The notes below the pieces were generated by a model that made no database searches, was not told the origin of the DNA, and saw nothing but the letters and a program-made list of their open reading frames with translations. Shown here one piece after another: positions 59,301 to 64,000 of a stretch of DNA of 64,000 nt (within the stretch, counting starts at the first letter, position 1; the number at the start of each line of letters is the position of its first letter). This DNA is from Sphingomonas bisphenolicum. GTDB taxonomy: Bacteria; Pseudomonadota; Alphaproteobacteria; Sphingomonadales; Sphingomonadaceae. The translations under genes and the position numbers were made by a program. The stretch spans positions 3,627,501 through 3,691,500 of the forward strand of contig NZ_AP018817.1 in the NCBI RefSeq assembly GCF_024349785.1. Reading direction: 5' to 3'.

Positions 59301-59562
59301 CGACGTCCTTCGTATCGCCATGCTGGACGACTCATCACGCTCGATCGGCGATTGCAAAATCGTCTCGAGCTTTTCCCGACTGGACCCTGCCGGCTATGGG
59401 CTCCTTACCGTGCAATGTCCGGCACGCGCTTTCGTCCAGGCGGATAGTTTGGCGATCCTGCTGGGCAACCAGGATCAGGTCGAATGGAGACTTAAGCTGG
59501 TGTCCGGGAAGATCAGCCGCGTATCGCAGGTAGAGCCCATTCCCGCCGATCAGCCAGCCTGA
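56314..59562 (+). CDS. Tandem GT4 glycosyltransferase with C-terminal beta domains
   Basis: A 1082-residue protein. The first GT4 domain is residues ~1-400 (WIDGQCLQTASNVRGIGRYVSELLRALH; YVGGLDWRKNVGMLVKAL; EGFGLAALEAMASGCPFIAA). The second is ~420-800 (IMDVTSTAQSTLLSGIQRVIHRL; MMVGTIEPRKGHSIVLDAF; EGFGLPVVEAGHFGCPVILSD). Both keep the E-x7-E motif. Residues ~830-1082 are two beta-rich regions, the first with VQEAVDWFGTTFRL, a pattern often seen attached to glycosyltransferases. The tandem GT4 layout is that of WbdA-like mannan polymerases. Start is ATG 56314, not 56254. Confidence 0.85.
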   Translation: MHIWIDGQCLQTASNVRGIGRYVSELLRALHLRTDVQLTVSFNANLKHQAVAARTYLADTLPNVRIETWYGTASAGEIAHGYTPQRIADDRILAAHINAIAPDVALCPSSFEGFEDNSSPLVTLDDVECPTACIFHDAIPHRFPERYFHHPNIAPAYYRRFYSLPKYDFVLCNSDFTQDEYRELFDKDNCVTIGAGLPADFEELLAADLTNVKLPKALTAYILYVGGLDWRKNVGMLVKALARIPDVQSGMMQFVLAGDHSEPELAPLRNLWAANGLPDDGLVVTGWVSDAQLVKLYRNASIAVQPSLMEGFGLAALEAMASGCPFIAARGGAVGEVVAREDLLFDGQTPDELAKLLSHILKDTSFRQDAVAFGKQRTKEFSWEKSAEITVSALRAMLEEKLVSAPSRAPAIEARPANAAPPRLIMDVTSTAQSTLLSGIQRVIHRLTTALVNSDTPSVSETVLSYADDSSGWYRMKNLSNAAITRNPLDSLPYSADDSYFLIDSSWGYPEIQGPRLLNAMAMGQTVVHGIHDIGPLTKPGMTIESMPAVFRRWFEFILGHSTGIICVSRAVADEVYALLEAIELPRPMNVGYIRLGADFSAAPADPEWLDFLGDRPTFMMVGTIEPRKGHSIVLDAFERLWSRGVDVNLMLIGKPGWNTRILYERIKVHPEAERRLFLREEVRDGQLRAAYSAVNALIMASYLEGFGLPVVEAGHFGCPVILSDIPVFREVGQGAPVAQYFEMGNAGALAQVVEEMAGQDRLAYPQDGTAWPTWEGTAQEVRDIILGDNWYRRYRPRNLSPNAVPALIGNIRMRQPLDLPDRKHSFRYVEGPMVSDDGRRLQFIIALRNESSKLWSSNGLPGKGMEINIGSHIVAEDGAMLDYENPRTPIPFVLPPGDELYLPIYVNADWLARGARYVDVEVVQEAVDWFGTTFRLDLTQPPVSPGKDRDGSIADLRPMLLREPFSVPGQSGKFLLLGLMNATHHGIDMSDHASGDVLRIAMLDDSSRSIGDCKIVSSFSRLDPAGYGLLTVQCPARAFVQADSLAILLGNQDQVEWRLKLVSGKISRVSQVEPIPADQPA

Positions 59563-59570
59563 TCGGCGGG
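59542..59570. terminator. Hairpin overlapping the tandem GT4 stop codon
   Basis: Perfect 12-bp stem (59542-59553 with 59559-59570, loop CCAGC). It lies across the stop codon region and between convergent genes. No T run. Confidence 0.55.
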
Positions 59571-59597
59571 CCGGACGGCGCAGGCCTTGCAACGCGC

Positions 59598-60587
59598 CTA
59601 GCCGGTCTTCCGGGGGCGTCCCTTGCCAATAAGGCGTCGGCGGAGTCGGCGCCAAAGCGGCTTTTTCTGCAATATCGGCTCCGGCGGCATCAATTCCGGC
59701 ACGACCTTGCCCAGCACCATGTTGGGCATCATGTCGCCGGTGGCGATGTTCAGGATATGCCGCGTATCGATCCGACCCGGCGCGGGTTCGGAATAGGCAG
59801 GCGTATAATAGGTGCAGCCTTCAAAATAATAATGCGTGACTTGGGACCAGCGTGTTCTCCGCAAATCCGTGCGGGTGCTGCCCCCGTGTAGCAGGTTGGC
59901 AAGCCAGATCAGCGCCTGCCCCTTGCGCGCATGAAAAGTTTCCCCCTCGATGCCCGCTTGCTCGATCAAGGATCGCCAGATCGGTTCATACGGCGCCTGC
60001 GGCGCATTGCGCGGCTCGTTCTCCCTCGAAATTTGCAGCATTTCATTGGAGACGATCGGCCATTTATGGCTACCGGGATAATAGATCAGAGGACCGGATT
60101 CCGGCCCGATATCTTCCATCGCAAGCCAAACGCCACACATGAACCGTTCCGGCAGGCTGGAAAAATGAATGGAATCGCTATGCATATGTTGCTGCGTTCC
60201 GACCGGGAAATTCAGCGTTTGGAAGGGGAAGGCCGGCCGGCCATAAAGCTTGCTGAGCAGATCGATCATCTGCGTGTTGCAGGCGATCGCCCGGACATCT
60301 TCATCCTGTTGCCATGCGTCTTGGATACGCAAATCTCCCTCCGGCATGACGGCATCAGGATCGTCCATGTTGATGGCGAACATGGGAGCCAGCCGATTCT
60401 TTATCCGGTCGATGCGTTCTGCAATCGTCGGATCAGGGAAATCGATCACCGCGTAGCCGCGCCGATAAAGATCTTCCGCGACGGTCCGTTCCGACTCGCT
60501 CAGATCCATGTCGGCAACGAAGCTTGGAAACAGCGGCGATTCGATCAACGGCAGGCCCGGCAACATTTGCTTTTTTGACAACATCAT
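59598..60587 (-). CDS. PhyH-family Fe(II)/2-oxoglutarate-dependent dioxygenase
   Basis: A 329-residue protein of the phytanoyl-CoA dioxygenase family. The iron-binding H-x-D is in QQHMHSDSIHF, the second His in LLHGGSTRTD, with the 2-oxoglutarate-binding Arg following (RRTRWSQVTHYYF). The N-terminus (GYAVIDFPDP) is standard. Such enzymes hydroxylate small molecules or modify sugar residues; in polysaccharide loci the substrate is unknown. A basic tail (RRLRRRLIGKGRPRK) may bind membrane or nucleic acid. Confidence 0.8.
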   Translation of the reverse strand: MMLSKKQMLPGLPLIESPLFPSFVADMDLSESERTVAEDLYRRGYAVIDFPDPTIAERIDRIKNRLAPMFAINMDDPDAVMPEGDLRIQDAWQQDEDVRAIACNTQMIDLLSKLYGRPAFPFQTLNFPVGTQQHMHSDSIHFSSLPERFMCGVWLAMEDIGPESGPLIYYPGSHKWPIVSNEMLQISRENEPRNAPQAPYEPIWRSLIEQAGIEGETFHARKGQALIWLANLLHGGSTRTDLRRTRWSQVTHYYFEGCTYYTPAYSEPAPGRIDTRHILNIATGDMMPNMVLGKVVPELMPPEPILQKKPLWRRLRRRLIGKGRPRKTG

Positions 60588-60689
60588 CCGGCTTTCCGAA
60601 AATGGCGGTTATTCTGCGACGTCCAAAGATACCGATCGCCGGCGCAGGCCTGTCGGCGGCGTGACAGGACAAGCGACATGCCCACCCTA

Positions 60690-62753
60690 TCAGGAACGGC
60701 GCGCGACACGCCAGGGTTCCGGGGATGCGCTATGCCGGACATGACGCAATATCTCTTCCAGCGGCGGGTCGCGATAGCCGTCAAAGGGATATCCGCCGGT
60801 TGCAAAATGCGGGTTGTAACCGGGATCGCGCAGGCAGGCGTCGCCCCAACCCATGTACAGCGTATGGAGTTCGCTCTGATCCCACTCGAGCATTTGCGAG
60901 GTCAGGTTCGCGCCGCGCGAAACCGACTCATAATGAGTCAAGATCAGTCTGGGATCATAGAGGATGACCCGTCCCAATTCGCGAAGCCGCAGGCACATGT
61001 CGATATCATTATAGGCTATGGCGAAATCCAGCTCATTGAAGCCGCCCACCTGCACGAACAGCTGACGAGGCATGGCGAGAAAGGCGCCGGTCACCGCAGA
61101 AGTTGTGCGCAACCGAAGCCAACGCCCATGTGGCCCGCACTCATCGGCATTCTGCCACCGCGCTTCATGCTGCGGCCCGTCTCCATCCAGGCCCAGGATA
61201 ATACCGGCATGCTGAACGCCACCGGAAGGGTAAAGCAAGCGCGCACCCACGGCGCCCACCTTATCGTCATTTTCCCAGGTTGCGATCAGCAGCGAGTCCC
61301 AATGGGATGATAGCATTTCGGTATCATCATTGAGGAACAACAATATCTCCGCATTTGTCTCCTGCGCCGCGACATTATTGGCCCGCGACCAATTGAACGG
61401 CTCATCGAAATTCAGGATGCGCGTCAACGGCCGCTTCGCCAACTGCCCAAGCAGCGCATGGGTTTCGGCATGTGCCGACCGATTGGAGACGATCAAAATC
61501 TCGATTTGCTGGGGATTATCCGCCTTGGCCAGCAAACTGGCTACGCAACGTTCCAACAAGGCCGGATTGTCGCGCGTGGGAATAACGACGGCGATCGATC
61601 GGGCGGCGGCGCCCAATCCTTCCGGCATGGCGGAAGCGACGAAAGACACCGAGCCGCCCATATTGGAGGCGAGGATACGCGGAATATGGGCCACTGTACC
61701 GCGCGCCGCGGCAGATCGCAGCACCGTCCTGCGATCGCCGCCGCCCGGCACGTCGCCAAACGTCAGGAAGGCGGCGGGGCACACCAACGCGTCGTCGAAC
61801 CAATAAGGATCATAGACCGGCTGCAGCACCGGGGCGCTATAGGATGCGCCATATTTCCAGTCCTGCGCCATATGGTCATGGTCGCAATAGGCGAGGGAAC
61901 AGCCCGTCTCTCCGGCAGTCCAGCCGAACCAGGCCAATGCGTGCGGGTTTAGCACCGTTCCCGCTTCAAGATGGAGGATATATCCGCTTTCGTCGGCCCA
62001 TGCTGCATCGATGAAATGGATGCGCGGCTCGACATGCGCCATGCTGCCGATCGGGGATTCCCGCAGATCGGACGAAGACAGGACTTCCGCTCGCCAGTTC
62101 CACCGACTTTGCACGATCAGGCTGCGCAATGTCGCACGAAGCCGCGCAGGGGCCGCTCCGCGCGCATCGATCCTTATGCTCAGGCAATCAAGGCCGGCTC
62201 CCTCACCGGGAGGCGGGCCGATAATCGACTGCTTGCGAAAGGCATCATAGTCGAGCGCGGGAAAGATTCCGGCCTGTTCGACCTCGTCCCGCCAGATATT
62301 GGCTTGGTCCAAGCTCAGGCGCAGACCAGCCAGCGCATCGGCGATGGCGGCACGACCATGGGCGGCTTCCGGCACGGCTCCGCGCGCGCCATAGCGAAGA
62401 AGCTCCTCGCGAGCCGATCTCGATAGAGGGTCGATCCGCAACGCCTGGACGAAAGCATCGATGGCCGCCGATCGCTGTCCTTGCGCCTTGAATGCAATAC
62501 CAAGGCCCGTCCAGGCGGCCGCGGTGCCCGGCTTCAACGCCAGAACGCGACGATAGGCATCCCCCGCCTCGACAGACTGGCCAGAGCGTCGCAGCGCATG
62601 GGCATATTGGAGCCATATGCGGCTGCTACGCCGCACGGTGCGGACCACCCGCCCCCAAGCGTCGGCGGCCAGCAGCCAATCGCGCACATCCTGTGTTTTC
62701 TTTGCCCTGCGGGACGCAAGGCGCGCGCTCGCGATGCCTAGAAGATTCTTCAT
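60690..62753 (-). CDS. GT2 glycosyltransferase with N-terminal TPR repeats
   Basis: A 687-residue protein. TPR repeats occupy about residues 30-130 (WLQYAHALRRSGQSVEAGDAYRRVLALKPGTAAAWTGLG, AAIDAFVQALRIDP). A GT2 domain starts near 386 (IAVVIPTRDNPALLERCVASLL) with LFLNDDTEM near 476 as the DxD equivalent and GAFLAMPRQLFVQVGGFNELDFAIAYNDIDMCLRLRELG, as in rhamnosyl-transferase-like enzymes. A second GT-A-like region (150-370) is more diverged. TPR suggests assembly with other locus proteins. It precedes kpsT without a clear terminator. Confidence 0.82.
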   Translation of the reverse strand: MKNLLGIASARLASRRAKKTQDVRDWLLAADAWGRVVRTVRRSSRIWLQYAHALRRSGQSVEAGDAYRRVLALKPGTAAAWTGLGIAFKAQGQRSAAIDAFVQALRIDPLSRSAREELLRYGARGAVPEAAHGRAAIADALAGLRLSLDQANIWRDEVEQAGIFPALDYDAFRKQSIIGPPPGEGAGLDCLSIRIDARGAAPARLRATLRSLIVQSRWNWRAEVLSSSDLRESPIGSMAHVEPRIHFIDAAWADESGYILHLEAGTVLNPHALAWFGWTAGETGCSLAYCDHDHMAQDWKYGASYSAPVLQPVYDPYWFDDALVCPAAFLTFGDVPGGGDRRTVLRSAAARGTVAHIPRILASNMGGSVSFVASAMPEGLGAAARSIAVVIPTRDNPALLERCVASLLAKADNPQQIEILIVSNRSAHAETHALLGQLAKRPLTRILNFDEPFNWSRANNVAAQETNAEILLFLNDDTEMLSSHWDSLLIATWENDDKVGAVGARLLYPSGGVQHAGIILGLDGDGPQHEARWQNADECGPHGRWLRLRTTSAVTGAFLAMPRQLFVQVGGFNELDFAIAYNDIDMCLRLRELGRVILYDPRLILTHYESVSRGANLTSQMLEWDQSELHTLYMGWGDACLRDPGYNPHFATGGYPFDGYRDPPLEEILRHVRHSASPEPWRVARRS

Positions 62754-62775
62754 CGGACAGCCGGCTCCGATACGA

Positions 62776-63435
62776 TCAATGCGTATGGGTCACTTTGTGA
62801 TAATATTCATAACCCGCTTCTACCTCGTCGAACAATTCCAAGCGACCGCCGGAAATGACGCCCATCTTGTTGCAATGGTCGCGTATGAAGGAATTATCGT
62901 GAGATACGACCAGGAACGCGCGGTCAGCGCGTTTCTCGAACAGCTCGACATGGCATTTCTCATGAAAGCGCTGATCGCCGACGGCCGTGATCTCATCGAT
63001 CAGGAAACAGTCGAACTCAATCACCATGGAGACGGCAAAGGCCAGGCGCGCCCGCATACCCGAAGAATATGTCTTGACCGGCTCCCGCAGATACCGCCCT
63101 AGCTCGGAGAAATCATCCACATAGTCGATTTTGTCACGATAATCGACGCCGTACACGCGACAGATAAACCGCAGATTATCCAGCCCCGTCAGCGAACTCT
63201 GAAACGCGCCGCCGAACGCCAATGGCCAGGATATGCTCATATCCCATTGGATTTTGCCCGATGTCGGCTGCTCGACGCCGCCCAACAAACGCACCAGTGT
63301 GGACTTGCCGGCACCGTTGCGGCCCAGAATGCCGACTTTCTCGCCTTTCTCGACACGCAGATTTATTTTGTCGAGCACCGTCACTAGCCCGGTGGAGGTG
63401 CGATAGCTTTTCGTTACGTCCCGCAACTCAATCAC
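62776..63435 (-). CDS. kpsT: Capsule/polysaccharide ABC exporter, ATP-binding subunit
   Basis: A 219-residue ATPase of the KpsT/Wzt type. Walker A GRNGAGKST near residue 42, Q-loop GAFQ, signature YSSGMRAR, Walker B CFLIDEI and H-loop VSHD. It lacks the long C-terminal carbohydrate-binding domain of Wzt O9a-type proteins, so export need not depend on a modified chain end read by the ATPase. The start is chosen as GTG at 63435 because GGAGGGG sits eight bases upstream and the overlap with the permease stop (GTGATTGA) is conventional; a GTG at 63444 is possible. Confidence 0.88.
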   Translation of the reverse strand: MIELRDVTKSYRTSTGLVTVLDKINLRVEKGEKVGILGRNGAGKSTLVRLLGGVEQPTSGKIQWDMSISWPLAFGGAFQSSLTGLDNLRFICRVYGVDYRDKIDYVDDFSELGRYLREPVKTYSSGMRARLAFAVSMVIEFDCFLIDEITAVGDQRFHEKCHVELFEKRADRAFLVVSHDNSFIRDHCNKMGVISGGRLELFDEVEAGYEYYHKVTHTH

Positions 63436-64000
63436 TGAGCACACCCCTCCGTGCGATTACTCTGATCTGCAAAAGGCCGAAGGCCGTCAAAATCAAATTG
63501 ACCAGCAGGACGTAGCCAAGATTGTGAATGGCCACGATCTTGGACCCGAAATAGCCTTCTCTGATATATTCGGTGCAATGGACCATGGGGATCCAGCCCA
63601 CGACTTTTTGGAAAGCCGGCGGCGCCGCACTCATCAAAAAGCCAGCCCCGGATAATGGGAACATCAGGTAAGAGGCCGGATGCCAGAGCTTGTCGACCAG
63701 TTCGGAATGCTCCGCAAGCGTCCCCAACGTAATCGCGAGCGCCGCACCGAACCAGGCGAGCAATGTCCATCCGATGATGATTTTGAAGACATCTTCAGGT
63801 AAATCGATCAAGCCGACATAATTGAACGCAAGAGTCAGCACCAGGAAGGACCCGGTTGCGCCCATCGCCTCCAGGATGAGCCGCGACATGAAGATATCGA
63901 TGATCCGCACGTTGCGATGATACATCAGCGATGCATTGGGCTGAATGGCGCCGATGCATCGACCAGGCATGTTACGCCAGAGAAGAACACTGGAATAGCC
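63428..64000 (-). CDS. kpsM: Capsule ABC exporter permease, C-terminal part (cut by window end)
   Basis: At least 190 residues of an ABC-2 type permease. It includes LLWRNMPGRCIGAIQPNASLMYHRNVRIIDIF, the KpsM hallmark, and several spans (LEAMGATGSFLVLTLAFNYVG, IIIGWTLLAWFGAALAITLG). The frame is open to the window edge. With kpsT it forms the inner-membrane exporter of a group 2/3-like capsule; the OPX protein at 38.2 kb is the likely outer-membrane partner. Confidence 0.88.
   Translation of the reverse strand, partial: GYSSVLLWRNMPGRCIGAIQPNASLMYHRNVRIIDIFMSRLILEAMGATGSFLVLTLAFNYVGLIDLPEDVFKIIIGWTLLAWFGAALAITLGTLAEHSELVDKLWHPASYLMFPLSGAGFLMSAAPPAFQKVVGWIPMVHCTEYIREGYFGSKIVAIHNLGYVLLVNLILTAFGLLQIRVIARRGVLSD

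Overview
The window reads as a chromosomal segment of a sphingomonad (Sphingobium/Sphingomonas-like Alphaproteobacterium). The evidence is a CcrM-type GANTC adenine methyltransferase with GANTC sites and CtrA-like half-sites in its promoter region, a 41-residue aa3-type cytochrome oxidase subunit IV beside transhydrogenase-like membrane genes, the dihydropteroate synthase N-terminal extension, two dispersed inverted repeats of sphingomonad type, and mostly high-GC coding DNA. No tRNA, rRNA, CRISPR array, insertion sequence or prophage was recognised. Both window ends cut through genes: a LuxR-type regulator on the left and a capsule ABC permease on the right.

Region 1 (1-7.4 kb) is housekeeping: a metallophosphoesterase, a diacylglycerol-kinase-like lipid kinase, rpsI-rplM with a terminator-like hairpin in the leader, ctaA (heme A synthase) coupled to a secreted protein, and a hybrid histidine kinase. 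Region 2 (7.4-14.3 kb) is a divergent sugar-acid catabolism cluster: KDPGal aldolase and KDGal kinase on one strand; an IlvD/Edd sugar-acid dehydratase, 2-oxoglutarate semialdehyde dehydrogenase, galactose dehydrogenase and a GntR/FCD regulator on the other. It carries pieces of both the De Ley-Doudoroff galactose route and the 2-oxoglutarate pentose route. Region 3 (14.3-20.2 kb) has a racemase, a striking pair of transhydrogenase-like membrane genes without nucleotide-binding domains, an NtrC-like regulator, a lipoprotein, a GNAT enzyme and folP.

Region 4 (20.3-30.8 kb) holds ccrM, an ArsR-type regulator, a lipoprotein, a TetR regulator, ahpC-ahpF, an MHS-type transporter, an orphan CdiI-like immunity gene in a low-GC patch, an L,D-transpeptidase and ilvD. 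Region 5 (30.8-36.6 kb) has a KaiC-like ATPase overlapping a hybrid histidine kinase, a solitary mreB paralogue and a small-molecule kinase.

Region 6 (36.9 kb to the end) is a long capsule/exopolysaccharide locus: an OPX outer-membrane export protein and a KpsMT-type ABC exporter, at least six glycosyltransferase proteins (several multi-domain), a pyruvyl-transferase-family protein, phosphomannose isomerase, a DUF2264 protein, a PhyH-type dioxygenase, and several coiled-coil proteins. One of these joins a methyltransferase-like domain to a very long coiled coil holding four 56-residue tandem repeats. A tandem GT4 polymerase-like protein, a methyltransferase/coiled-coil protein and an ABC exporter together recall the WbdA/WbdD chain-length ruler system, but the arrangement here is different and may be new. 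One glycosyltransferase carries a domain very like the second catalytic domain of Pasteurella hyaluronan/chondroitin synthases. A small beta-rich module is shared by two proteins of the locus. Base composition is visibly lower in this region than in the first 35 kb, and lowest in the hydrolase gene near 52.3 kb.
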